This document shows, piece after piece, positions 32,901 to 40,887 of a DNA stretch of 44,820 nt. Each line of letters opens with the position of its first letter. The stretch's first letter is position 1. Made by a program: the position numbers and the translations under genes. The notes beneath the pieces were generated by a model. It made no database searches. It had not been told where the DNA came from and saw nothing but the letters and a program-made list of their open reading frames with translations. The DNA lies in NCBI GenBank assembly GCA_902386205.1, contig CABMIH010000025.1, positions 1 through 44,820 of the forward strand, written 5' to 3'. The stretch is from an uncultured archaeon. Lineage in GTDB: Archaea; Halobacteriota; Methanosarcinia; Methanosarcinales; Methanoperedenaceae.

Positions 32901-33290
32901 CTATCCCCCTTCCAGCAATTTCAATATCTTTATCCCAAGCTCGATGCATTCCATTTTATCTTTGACCCTCTGGAGGTCTGTCTCATTTTCAAGGCTTTCT
33001 GCAACGCTCTGGACCTTGTTTTTTGTCAAAAAAGCGATCTGATAGTAATCGCCTTGCTGCTTTATACCAGGCGCTGCTTCTTTTCTAATTTCTACTTTTC
33101 TGGGTGTTTCGGGTTCCCGGCCAGCCTTTTTGTCATCCCCGTCCCCGTATTCACATACCGGGCACAATACTTTTCCCTGATACCTGAACAGGGGAGCCCC
33201 GCAGTCATGATGTGTCGCCAGCATGGTCCCTCCTCTTTCAAGGAGATGCGTAATCCTCTGTATTTTTGTATTTTCATCCATTATTGGCAT
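32901..33290 (-). CDS. Sjogren's/scleroderma autoantigen-1 (p27) family protein
   Basis: 129 residues. The conserved domain is HLLERGGTMLATHHDCGAPL, with the zinc ligand Cys of DCG and the CPVC pair in GKVLCPVCEYG. A charged linker (about 55-80) and a C-terminal helix with ESLENETDLQRVKDKMECI follow. The family is found throughout archaea and in eukaryotes (ZNRD2); function is not established. The SD GGTGAT precedes the ATG. Divergent from the UPF0147 gene. Confidence 0.88.
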   Translation of the reverse strand: MPIMDENTKIQRITHLLERGGTMLATHHDCGAPLFRYQGKVLCPVCEYGDGDDKKAGREPETPRKVEIRKEAAPGIKQQGDYYQIAFLTKNKVQSVAESLENETDLQRVKDKMECIELGIKILKLLEGG

Positions 33291-33370
33291 TTTGTATCAC
33301 CGAAAGTCTTTTAGTGGAATAGTCTAATTATGCACGGCTTGTTTTATAAAGTAGTCTGGAGTGATTAATC

Positions 33371-33640
33371 GTGTCCCAAAATCCAGCCGATGTAATAAGG
33401 CAGTGTGTTGATGTACTGGAACGTATCGTCAACGACAACTCTGTTCCAAGAAACATCAGGCGCACAGCTGAAAATATGAGAACCACACTCTCCAATGAGA
33501 AAGAACCCCCATCAATGAGAGCTGCTATGGTGATCTCAAGGCTTGATGAAATCGGCAACGACCCCAACGTACCTATACATACGAGAACTCTGATCTGGGG
33601 GCTTTCAAGCCAGCTTGAGACCATACCTGTTGACAAGTGA
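33371..33640 (+). CDS. UPF0147 family protein
   Basis: 89 residues, all-helical, conserved only in archaea. Family core: [21 protein letters not shown] and [21 protein letters not shown] start at 33371 with SD GAGTGA. It lies just left of the origin repeats and shares the divergent promoter region 33291-33370 with the p27-type gene (TATA-like TTTTATAAAG at about 33341-33350). Function unknown. Confidence 0.9.
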   Translation: MSQNPADVIRQCVDVLERIVNDNSVPRNIRRTAENMRTTLSNEKEPPSMRAAMVISRLDEIGNDPNVPIHTRTLIWGLSSQLETIPVDK

Positions 33641-33672
33641 TCGCCCAGGAACAGGAATAAACTGAAGCACCT

Positions 33673-33695
33673 ACCCCATTGTTTCGTATGGAAAC
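33673..33695 (-). repeat. ORB (reverse orientation)
   Basis: Minus strand reads GTTTCCATACGAAACAATGG then GGT. It matches the forward copies at most positions and is the only inverted copy, left of the AT-rich block. Confidence 0.75.
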
Positions 33696-33750
33696 AATGA
33701 TTTTTCTCTTTTCGGGTCTTTCTAGTCTGGAACCTGTACATTCGTGAGAA

Positions 33751-33860
33751 TACTTCGATTTCATGTTTTTTGTCTTTTATATGTTTTTTAAATTTTTACA
33801 ACGTTATTTTTATATTGATTAAAAAGCGAAATGTTTATATACAGTTAAAGCCAAGGAAGA
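33751..33860. other. AT-rich block, candidate duplex-unwinding element
   Basis: Almost pure A/T with long T and A runs (TTTTTTAAATTTTTAC, TTTTTATATTGATTAAAAAG), bracketed by oppositely oriented ORBs. Confidence 0.6.
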
Positions 33861-33912
33861 ACCCATTGGTTAGTTGTAATATCAATAAAAACCATACGAA
33901 TTGGTTATCCCG

Positions 33913-33935
33913 GTTTCCAGAGGAAACAAAGGGGT
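33913..33935 (+). repeat. ORB (forward copy 1)
   Basis: GTTTCCAGAGGAAACAAAGG then GGT. Best match to the euryarchaeal ORB consensus. Confidence 0.85.
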
Positions 33936-33952
33936 AGGTCTGCCATTCAGGC

Positions 33953-33975
33953 TGTTCCAGTGGAAATAAAGGGGT
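33953..33975 (+). repeat. ORB (forward copy 2)
   Basis: TGTTCCAGTGGAAATAAAGG then GGT, 40 bp after copy 1 in the same orientation. Confidence 0.85.
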
Positions 33976-34081
33976 GATGTCCTGAACCAATAGAAATACC
34001 TGAATCATGATGGAAGGAAACGTGCAAAAAACCAGGTTTTAGCGACTGAATAATTAAACCAAATCCCCCGTTATTCTGGCA

Positions 34082-34104
34082 GAATCCAAAGGAAACAAAG
34101 GGGT
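34082..34104 (+). repeat. ORB (forward copy 3)
   Basis: GAATCCAAAGGAAACAAAGG then GGT. It lies 33 bp upstream of the nearest possible cdc6 start and may allow autoregulation. Confidence 0.85.
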
Positions 34105-34166
34105 CGCCACCAAAAGTCTTAATACCTTTCCTTCCATTGCATCAAGTGCTAAGGAGGGTCGAAGTA

Positions 34167-35408
34167 TTGGATATAGGAACTGCATCAATAAAAGGTATCT
34201 TCGAGGATATGCTATCGATAGTGAATATCTTCGAGAATAGAGAGGTTCTTCGCTCGACATATACGCCTGATTATCTTCCTCACAGGGACGACCAAGTAAA
34301 AGGATTGGCAACGATCCTGGTTTCTGCTCTCAGGGGAGAAACACCGTCCAATGTTTTAATATATGGAAAGACCGGGACAGGTAAAACAGCAGTGGCGAAA
34401 CATGTTGGGAAGGAACTTGAAAGGACCGGCGAATTATACGGCATACCGTGCGTTGTTATTTATATAAATTGCGAAGTAGTGGATACCCAGTACCGCCTGC
34501 TGGCATCTCTTGCCAGGCAGTTCGGGAAGGAAATACCAATGACGGGATGGCCCACGGACCAGGTATATTCAGAATTCAAGAACGCCGTGGATTCAGATAG
34601 GCGCATTGCAATAATAATGCTTGACGAGGTGGACAAGCTCGTTGATAAAGGGGATGACGTGCTGTATAATCTCACACGGATAAACTCAGACCTTAAAAAG
34701 GCAAAGGCGAGTCTCATAGGTATAACCAATGATTTGAAATTCACGGATTTCCTGGATCCAAGAGTGAAAAGTTCACTCGGGGAGGAAGAGATAATATTCC
34801 CGCCATATGATGCCAACCAGTTAAGGGATATCCTTCAGGAAAGGGCCAAAATGGCATTTAAACCCGGCGTGCTTGAAGACACAGTAATCCCGCTTTGCGC
34901 AGCATATGCTGCACAGGAGCACGGGGATGCAAGAAGAGCTCTTGATCTTTTGCGTGTATCCGGGGAAATTGCGGAGCGGGCTAAGTCCACAAAAGTGCTT
35001 GAAACCCATGTAAAACAGGCCCAGGAAAAAATCGAGACTGACAGGATAGTTGAAGTGGTCAAGACCCTTCCGACACAATCAAAACTGGTTTTACTGAGCA
35101 CTGTCCTCCTGTGCAAGAACGGTGATAGCAATCTCACAACAGGGGAAGCCTATAATGTTTACAAACAGATGTGCCGGATAATAGGAATCGAGGTACTGAC
35201 GCAGCGGAGGGTGACGGACCTGATATCAGAACTTGATATGCTGGGCATACTCAATGCAACAGTTGTGAGCAAGGGCAGGTACGGGAGGACCAAGGAGATA
35301 TCTTTGAGCGTCCCGACGGAAAGCACGAGCAAGGTGTTATTTGAAGACTACAGGCTGAAACCTCTTGAGGAATACAGGCCGCCGACACAGGCAAAGTTAT
35401 ACGCCTAA
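34167..35408 (+). CDS. cdc6: Orc1/Cdc6 replication initiator
   Basis: 413 residues from a TTG at 34167, chosen because the SD AAGGAGGG (34151-34158) lies 9 nt upstream; the frame is open from 34137. AAA+ ATPase with Walker A GKTGTGKT, Walker B IIMLDEVD, sensor 1 GITNDL, sensor 2 HGDARRALDLL, and a C-terminal winged helix (about 330-400) that binds ORB. It recruits MCM at the adjacent origin. Its 3' end overlaps by 12 bp the convergent signal peptidase gene. The three forward ORBs lie directly upstream. Confidence 0.96.
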   Translation: MDIGTASIKGIFEDMLSIVNIFENREVLRSTYTPDYLPHRDDQVKGLATILVSALRGETPSNVLIYGKTGTGKTAVAKHVGKELERTGELYGIPCVVIYINCEVVDTQYRLLASLARQFGKEIPMTGWPTDQVYSEFKNAVDSDRRIAIIMLDEVDKLVDKGDDVLYNLTRINSDLKKAKASLIGITNDLKFTDFLDPRVKSSLGEEEIIFPPYDANQLRDILQERAKMAFKPGVLEDTVIPLCAAYAAQEHGDARRALDLLRVSGEIAERAKSTKVLETHVKQAQEKIETDRIVEVVKTLPTQSKLVLLSTVLLCKNGDSNLTTGEAYNVYKQMCRIIGIEVLTQRRVTDLISELDMLGILNATVVSKGRYGRTKEISLSVPTESTSKVLFEDYRLKPLEEYRPPTQAKLYA

Positions 35409-35972
35409 TATTTTTCTGGGAATAAGCGAAACATATCCAAGCAATGGAACCCGGTAAAACCGGGCAACCCCTATTACCCATTCTTTTTTTACCGGCTGGT
35501 TGAAACTTATGCTTCCCTGCTGGTCATACGATGGATTCGTTTTCAGGTTATCCCCTTTTGTAATATAGCCTGGATACGGTGCCGCGAGCCCGCCCGGCCA
35601 CATTGGCTCTCCAGTTTCCACATAATACCTGGCGCGGTGGATGATAGGAGTAACCCCTTCCCTGCCATAGGGTTTATAAAGGATCACATCACCGTAATCC
35701 CCAAAAGATGTATAACCGCTCCCTTTTCCTTTTTCGTAAGTTGTTATATTTGTGCGGTCGATACTCTCGACAAAAATGATATCCCCTATCTGGATATTCG
35801 GTATCATGCTGCCGCTTTCCACGGCTACCATCGGAGCCCATAGCCCGAAAACGATATGAGAGATGGTAGCAAAGATTGCTACGACAAAGATAACAGTTAG
35901 AAAATCCCGTACAATCCCCACCCAAAAATTTTCGCTTTCATTAAATTCTTTTATTTTATCCTTTATATGCAT
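35397..35972 (-). CDS. Signal peptidase I (archaeal/ER type), third of tandem triplet
   Basis: 191 residues. Membrane-bound S26 protease with N-terminal helix (about 22-44) and cytoplasmic charged start (MHIKDKIKEFNESENF). Catalytic Ser55 in VESGSMIP, catalytic His112 in PIIHRA in place of the bacterial Lys, and Asp141 in TKGDN, as in ER Sec11. It ends in a hydrophobic segment (LLGYVSLIPRK). Nearly identical in layout to the two genes upstream. Probably cleaves signal peptides of exported proteins. Confidence 0.92.
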   Translation of the reverse strand: MHIKDKIKEFNESENFWVGIVRDFLTVIFVVAIFATISHIVFGLWAPMVAVESGSMIPNIQIGDIIFVESIDRTNITTYEKGKGSGYTSFGDYGDVILYKPYGREGVTPIIHRARYYVETGEPMWPGGLAAPYPGYITKGDNLKTNPSYDQQGSISFNQPVKKEWVIGVARFYRVPLLGYVSLIPRKILGV

Positions 35973-36032
35973 GAACAGAACCTAATATCCAGAAGAAAGT
36001 ATAAAGTTTTGGGTGGATAGGAATAGGAAAAG

Positions 36033-36623
36033 TCAAATACCCAGAGTCTTCCTCGGAATAAAGGTAATATAACCCAGGATAGGTACCCGATAAAATCGTG
36101 CAGCCCCAATGACCCATTCCTTTTTTACCGGTCTGCCCTCACTTGTATTTCCCGGCTGACCATGGCAAATGTTCCACTGGACGTCAAGCAGGTTGTTGTT
36201 GTCACCTTTTGTGATATAGCCGGAATAAGGAGCCGGAGGACCTCCAGACCACATTGGCTCTCCTGTTTCAACGTAAGCCATGGCCCTGTGTATTATCGGC
36301 GTAACACCTTCCTTTCCGCACTTTTTGTACAGAATAACGTCGCCGTAATTGTCAAAGGTCTTATAATCAATCTGTTTTCCCTTATTATATGTGATTATTT
36401 GAGTCCGGTCGATACTTTGAACAAATATGATATCACCTACCTGCATATGAGGTGACATGCTCTCGCTTTCGACAGCGACCGCAGGTGACCAGCGCCCCAG
36501 GGAGATATATGATACAGATGCAAAGATAGCCACTACAGAAATCACGAAGAGAAAGTCTCTTAATAGTCCAATCCAATAATTCTGGCTGTTCTTGAATTCT
36601 TTTATTTTATCCTTTATACTCAT
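36033..36623 (-). CDS. Signal peptidase I (archaeal/ER type), second of tandem triplet
   Basis: 196 residues from ATG 36623 (MSIKDKIKEF), chosen because the SD AGGAT lies 8 nt upstream and the start aligns with its neighbours; ATG 36629 is possible. Catalytic Ser is in VESESMSPHM (changed flanking residues), His in PIIHRA, Asp in TKGDNN. A longer loop after GDNN, with Cys in WNICHGQ, distinguishes it from the other two copies. 12 nt upstream lies the stop of the first copy. Confidence 0.92.
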   Translation of the reverse strand: MSIKDKIKEFKNSQNYWIGLLRDFLFVISVVAIFASVSYISLGRWSPAVAVESESMSPHMQVGDIIFVQSIDRTQIITYNKGKQIDYKTFDNYGDVILYKKCGKEGVTPIIHRAMAYVETGEPMWSGGPPAPYSGYITKGDNNNLLDVQWNICHGQPGNTSEGRPVKKEWVIGAARFYRVPILGYITFIPRKTLGI

Positions 36624-36641
36624 ATGCATGGATCCTATATC

Positions 36642-37202
36642 CTATAATATCTTCCTGGGTATGAGCGAGATATACCCCATCAGAGGAATGCGGAAAAATC
36701 GTGCAATTCCAATGACCCATTCCTTTTTTACAGGCTGGTTCTTACTTATGCTCCCCTGCTGGTCAGATAAAGCGTTGTTATCTCCTTTTGTAATATAGCC
36801 TGCATGCGGTGCCATGGGCCCGCCCGGCCACATCGGGTATCCTGCTTCCACATAGTACCTGGCTCGGTGGATGATAGGGGTACTGCCCTCCTTGCCAAAT
36901 TTCCTGTATAATATCACGTCGCCATAATCCCCGAAAGAAGCATAATCCGTTTCCTTTCCTGTAGAGTAAGTAATTATTTCGGTACGGTTGATACTTTCAA
37001 CAAAAACGATATCCCCTATCTGGATATTCGGTATCATGCTGCCGCTTTCCACAGCGACCATGGGGGCTGCGCGCCCGAGGGCGAGATAGGATGCAAGGGA
37101 AAAGATCGCCACGACCGTTGCCATGAAAAGAAAATCCCGTACAATCCCTACCCAGAAATTTTCACTTTCATTGAATTCTTTTATTTTAGCCTTTATATGC
37201 AT
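36642..37202 (-). CDS. Signal peptidase I (archaeal/ER type), first of tandem triplet
   Basis: 186 residues. Ser in VESGSMIPNI, His in PIIHRARY, Asp in TKGDNN. The loop after GDNN is the shortest of the three. N-terminus MHIKAKIKEFNESENF nearly matches the third copy, while parts of the body match neither neighbour exactly, consistent with duplication followed by divergence. It is divergent from the DP1 gene; the intergenic region 37203-37300 holds both promoters. Confidence 0.92.
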   Translation of the reverse strand: MHIKAKIKEFNESENFWVGIVRDFLFMATVVAIFSLASYLALGRAAPMVAVESGSMIPNIQIGDIVFVESINRTEIITYSTGKETDYASFGDYGDVILYRKFGKEGSTPIIHRARYYVEAGYPMWPGGPMAPHAGYITKGDNNALSDQQGSISKNQPVKKEWVIGIARFFRIPLMGYISLIPRKIL

Positions 37203-37300
37203 TTACATGAATCCTATATCTGAATAAAGTATAAATGTTTGCCTGCTTGACAATGTACCGAGGAAAATCTTATCTCATTTCACAGATATAAGTTCTGGTT

Positions 37301-38725
37301 ATGGAGACTGGTGATATAATCCAGATTTTTGCACAATCTGGATTCCAGGTTGACCCGCAAGCGCTGGATATTTTACGAAGCGGATCGCCTGAACTGATAA
37401 ATAATATATTAAGATCAATAGATAGTTCGGTCCTTGTAGTGGGAAAAGAGCATATAAGGCAGGATAAAATCGAAGAACCGGCAAGAACCCCGGACATTGT
37501 AAAACCTCTAAAAAGCAAAACCATTCAAAGCCATGTTACAGTGCTTTCAGACATAACGAACCAATCAACCTGTATCGGGGAATACGTCGATTTCGTGCAG
37601 TATTTCAGAGATCGCTACAGTTTGCTGGGCGACCTGTTGAGAAAAAGAGTAAGTGCAAGACCGATTGAAAGCCTAAAAAAAAGAAACATGGATGGAAGGG
37701 AGGAACTCTCTATCATCGGCATGGTACTGGATATAAGGACAACCGCCAAAGGGCATAAACTGATAGAGGTAGAAGATCCATCGGGAACTATACCTGTCCT
37801 GATCCACAAGGAAAAGGATAAGGAGCTTTTTAAACTGGCCGGATGTATTCTCCAGGATGAGGTAGTGGGAGTGACGGGCACGCTGTCCAGCGATGGCGGT
37901 CTTATGTTCGCAAACAGGATAATCTGGCCTGATATTCCAGGCACTTTTAAAACTACATTGGACGGGAAAAAAGAAGGAAAGGCCGTGTTCATATCAGATA
38001 TCCATGTAGGCAGCAAGACTTTTCTTGAAGACGCCTGGCTAAAATTCGTTGACTGGCTCGGGGATGATATCAGTTATCTTGTTATCGCAGGGGATGTGGT
38101 GGACGGGATAGGGGTGTTCCCAAACCAGGACAAGGAGCTTGCGATTCTGGATATTTACGAACAATATGAAAAGGCGGCCGGGTACCTTAACGCAGTGCCG
38201 GGTCATATTAAAATTATCATATCACCGGGAAATCACGATGCTGTGAGGCAGGCCGAACCGCAGCCGCGCTTCCCTGAAAGAATAACCAGGATGTTCAGGA
38301 ACGACATAACATTTGTAGGAAACCCGGCCCTCGTGGAAATAGGCGGTGCAAAGGTACTTATTTACCACGGAAGGTCGATGGACGATATTATTGCAAGTAT
38401 CCCTGGTTTTTCTTACAACGACCCGACAAGGCCAATGCATGAGATGCTAAAGCTGCGGCATCTTTCACCCATATATGGTGGCAGGGTATCTATTGCGCCT
38501 GAAAAAAAGGATCATTTTGTGATTGACCCGATACCTGACATCCTTCACTGCGGACACGTCCATACAGTCGGGGTTTCACGTTATAAAGATGTATTAGCCA
38601 TCAATAGCGGCACATGGCAGAGCCAGACGGAGTTCCAGAAAAGAATGAACCTTAAACCCATGCCGGCCAGGGCTACGGTTGTTGATCTTGCAGATATGAA
38701 ATATACCATCATGCCTTTTAATTAA
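37301..38725 (+). CDS. polB: DNA polymerase D small subunit (DP1), Mre11-like exonuclease
   Basis: 474 residues. DP1 is the 3'-5' proofreading subunit of archaeal PolD. The N-terminal part (1-70) is helical; an OB-fold follows at about 140-225 (LSIIGMVLDIRTTAKGHKLI and IPVLIHKEKDKELF). The calcineurin-like phosphoesterase domain runs from about 226 to the end: ISDIHVGSKTF, VIAGDVVDGIG, ISPGNHDA and HCGHVHTVGVSRY. All metal-binding motifs are present. The exonuclease gene begins 2 nt after its stop. Confidence 0.96.
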   Translation: METGDIIQIFAQSGFQVDPQALDILRSGSPELINNILRSIDSSVLVVGKEHIRQDKIEEPARTPDIVKPLKSKTIQSHVTVLSDITNQSTCIGEYVDFVQYFRDRYSLLGDLLRKRVSARPIESLKKRNMDGREELSIIGMVLDIRTTAKGHKLIEVEDPSGTIPVLIHKEKDKELFKLAGCILQDEVVGVTGTLSSDGGLMFANRIIWPDIPGTFKTTLDGKKEGKAVFISDIHVGSKTFLEDAWLKFVDWLGDDISYLVIAGDVVDGIGVFPNQDKELAILDIYEQYEKAAGYLNAVPGHIKIIISPGNHDAVRQAEPQPRFPERITRMFRNDITFVGNPALVEIGGAKVLIYHGRSMDDIIASIPGFSYNDPTRPMHEMLKLRHLSPIYGGRVSIAPEKKDHFVIDPIPDILHCGHVHTVGVSRYKDVLAINSGTWQSQTEFQKRMNLKPMPARATVVDLADMKYTIMPFN

Positions 38726-38727
38726 CA

Positions 38728-39489
38728 ATGCTGAAAAATACCTACATCCACATACCCGGAATCGGCCTGACGACAGAGCGGCAGATATGGAAATGTGGAA
38801 TACAAAACTGGGAAGATTTCCTGGAGAACCATGACATCATAAAGGCAGCAAAAGCCAAAAGGCGACTATTGTTTTGCGGTGTCGAAGAATCAATTGACCA
38901 ATTATCAGGCGGTAATCACGTTTTTTTTGCAAGGCGGCTTAAGACCGGCGATCACTGGCGGGCATATCGTTATTTTAAGGAAGATACAGCATTCGTTGAC
39001 ATTGAAACCACAGGCCTTTCACCGGGATATGACAGGATAACAATGATCGGCATCTATAATGGAAAAGAGACAAAAACGTTTATCAAAGGAATTGATCTTG
39101 ACAAGGCGCCGCTTGAGCTTGCAAGGTATAAACAGCTTGTCACCTTTAATGGCGCGCGGTTTGACCTGCCATTTATCGAGCGGGAATTCCCGGGATTCTT
39201 CAACCACCTGCACATCGATCTTCTATATCCTTTGAAAAAGATAGGATACAGCGGCGGACTTAAGAAAATCGAGCAACAGCTTGGGATGAATAGGAGCGAG
39301 GAGACTGAAGGGATATCGGGATTTGATGCTGTGAGACTATGGAACAGGTACGAAAGGGGGGATGAGGAGTCTCTCGATATCCTGGTAAAGTATAATATGG
39401 AAGATGTAGTGAATCTTGAAAAAATTATTGAGATGACCTACTTGAAGATGGTCGAGAGTGAGACAAAGACCGGGTGCGGGCGAAACTGA
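38728..39489 (+). CDS. DEDD-type exonuclease (RNase H-like, YprB family)
   Basis: 253 residues. Exo I motif FVDIETTGLSPGYD, Exo II TFNGARFDLPFI, Exo III YNMEDVVNLEKI (Y-x3-D type). N-terminus (1-70) has an HhH-like segment (IPGIGLTTERQIWKCGIQNW). Such proteins are conserved in methanogens. Start at 38728 lies 2 nt after the DP1 stop, so coupling to polymerase expression is likely. Probably acts in nucleic-acid repair or trimming; substrate undetermined. Confidence 0.88.
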   Translation: MLKNTYIHIPGIGLTTERQIWKCGIQNWEDFLENHDIIKAAKAKRRLLFCGVEESIDQLSGGNHVFFARRLKTGDHWRAYRYFKEDTAFVDIETTGLSPGYDRITMIGIYNGKETKTFIKGIDLDKAPLELARYKQLVTFNGARFDLPFIEREFPGFFNHLHIDLLYPLKKIGYSGGLKKIEQQLGMNRSEETEGISGFDAVRLWNRYERGDEESLDILVKYNMEDVVNLEKIIEMTYLKMVESETKTGCGRN

Positions 39490-39511
39490 AATATCTTTTT
39501 GTGGAGATCAG

Positions 39512-39949
39512 GTGGAATTAATAATCAAATTACTGACAGTCTTTTGCCTTGGGGCACTTGAGCTGTGGGTAGCCATCCCGGCAGGAATAGCTCTTAATCT
39601 CCATCCTCTTCTGGCAGGTATTACTGCCGGGGCAGGGGCTATAGTTAGCGTAATTATCATATTGATGCCTGGTAAGCGAATAAGAACATGGCTCATGCGG
39701 AATAGGAAAAATGGAGGAATGAAGCACAGTCGGTTATACATCATCTGGGCGCGCTATGGAGCGGCAGGACTGGGATTGTTGTCGCCTATTCTTACCGGCG
39801 CTCCCCTTGGCACTGCTCTTGGCGTTGCGCTGGGTGTCCCCGCAGGCCGCCTGCTTCTATGGATGAGTCTTGGTATCGTTGTCTGGAGTCTCTTGCTGTC
39901 GTTTGCTGCCATTCTTGGGTTGGCAGGAATGGGGGCACTGGGAAATTAA
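39512..39949 (+). CDS. Small multidrug export protein family (COG2426)
   Basis: 145 residues from a GTG at 39512 with the SD GGAG about 5 nt upstream; the frame is open from 39458 but overlaps the exonuclease end. Four hydrophobic helices: LLTVFCLGALELWVAIPAGI, LAGITAGAGAIVSVIIILM, GAAGLGLLSPILTGAPLGTALG and LLLWMSLGIVVWSLLLSF. The conserved SPILTGAPLGTALG loop marks the family. The export substrate is unknown. Confidence 0.85.
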   Translation: MELIIKLLTVFCLGALELWVAIPAGIALNLHPLLAGITAGAGAIVSVIIILMPGKRIRTWLMRNRKNGGMKHSRLYIIWARYGAAGLGLLSPILTGAPLGTALGVALGVPAGRLLLWMSLGIVVWSLLLSFAAILGLAGMGALGN

Positions 39950-39972
39950 AAAAGTATGTTTGTAAATTGGGT

Positions 39973-40359
39973 TCAAAAATTATAGATTATATTTATATTG
40001 TTCAACACAATAAGAAAATAGACGAAATTCAGGAAAAAAATCAGGAAAACAAGGTTCAGGCCCGATATGACCGCTATCGAGATCGTCCAGCCATTCGAAT
40101 CTGATAATAAATGCATAGTGCTTCTCCATTGCGTTTTTATCGTATAACCCAGCATAACAACTACAAGGATTTTTAAAGCCGACGGCAAAAACATCCCGAA
40201 TAACTCAAAAAGATAGGCTGTTCTTTCATTGGCTTCATAGGCATTGAAATATTTTATTCCGATATAAGTGCTGATAATGTCAAGCATGTTCAATAGGATA
40301 AGTAAATAAAAACCATATTTTATTGTCTTTTTATAGGTCGGTAAGATATTCTCAAACAT
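39973..40359 (-). CDS. DUF5658 membrane protein
   Basis: 128 residues with four hydrophobic helices. The DUF5658 signature is NMLDIISTY and NAYEANERT near the first loop, followed by helices SALKILVVVMLGYTI and ISGLNLVFLIFFLNFVYFL. Function unknown. A TATA-like CTTTAAATAA (minus) lies at about 40441-40450. Confidence 0.8.
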   Translation of the reverse strand: MFENILPTYKKTIKYGFYLLILLNMLDIISTYIGIKYFNAYEANERTAYLFELFGMFLPSALKILVVVMLGYTIKTQWRSTMHLLSDSNGWTISIAVISGLNLVFLIFFLNFVYFLIVLNNINIIYNF

Positions 40360-40575
40360 TCTGGTTAATCCTATCTTTGAATTTTTTGTCGCAATCTATC
40401 CTTTCCGAGAAAGCTTGCCCATATACCAGAACGTCTCGTAATTATTTAAAGCTTTCTAAATTATTCTATACAGTTCATTATAATCATAATAATAAAGTAC
40501 AGCCTAATAGCAGGTTCAACTCAATCGGAACACTTCTCTCCTAAAAAAACAGTTCAGGCGCGCTTTCAGGTCAAA
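40360..40575. other. Intergenic region
   Basis: 216 bp with the DUF5658 promoter and an AT-rich stretch (TCATTATAATCATAATAATA at 40475-40494). No coding frame of merit. Confidence 0.5.
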
Positions 40576-40842
40576 TCAAGTCTTTGCTCTCGGTATCCTG
40601 AATATCTGGAATCCAAGTATATTTTTTATTAATTTGAAGGGTTTTTCAAGCCGCAATCTGAATCTTAAAAAAGGAACAATGATACTCTCAAAGAAAAGAA
40701 CCAGCCTGCTCTCAAAAAACCTGATGTACAGAAATGTGATCAAAAAAGGTATAACGAAAATAAAGAGCAATGCAAATGCATCATCCGGGGTAGCGTAAAA
40801 CCAATCAGGATATGTTTCCTTAAAGCTTTGAACGTCAAACAT
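40576..40842 (-). CDS. Small membrane protein, unknown
   Basis: 88 residues from ATG 40842 (MFDVQSFKETYPDWFYATPDD); a TTG at 40845 is possible. A hydrophobic helix at about 23-42 (AFALLFIFVIPFLITFLYIRFF) is followed by a strongly basic, amphipathic C-terminus (FLRFRLRLEKPFKLIKNILG). No family recognised. Divergent from the MfnD-like gene. Confidence 0.6.
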   Translation of the reverse strand: MFDVQSFKETYPDWFYATPDDAFALLFIFVIPFLITFLYIRFFESRLVLFFESIIVPFLRFRLRLEKPFKLIKNILGFQIFRIPRAKT

Positions 40843-40887
40843 CAATAAGATTATAGTTTTTATACTTATAAATAATTATTCTATCTT

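Larger units (their letters stand above)
33641..34166. other. oriC: Replication origin (oriC) next to cdc6
   Basis: A non-coding region holds origin recognition boxes of the euryarchaeal type, with the core GGAAACAAAGGGGT. One lies in reverse orientation (33673-33695) and three in forward orientation (33913-33935, 33953-33975, 34082-34104). An AT-rich block (33751-33860) lies between the reverse and the first forward copy and could be the unwinding element. cdc6 follows immediately. The layout matches established archaeal origins of Methanosarcinales and haloarchaea. Confidence 0.88.

Noticed and set aside
34003-34020. Possible further ORB at the ATGATGGAAGGAAACG sequence
   Set aside because: It matches the GGAAAC part only and lacks the AAAGGGGT tail, so I do not count it.
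34137-34166. Ten-codon extension of cdc6 from the TTG at 34137
   Set aside because: The SD (34151-34158) lies inside this stretch and points to the TTG at 34167.
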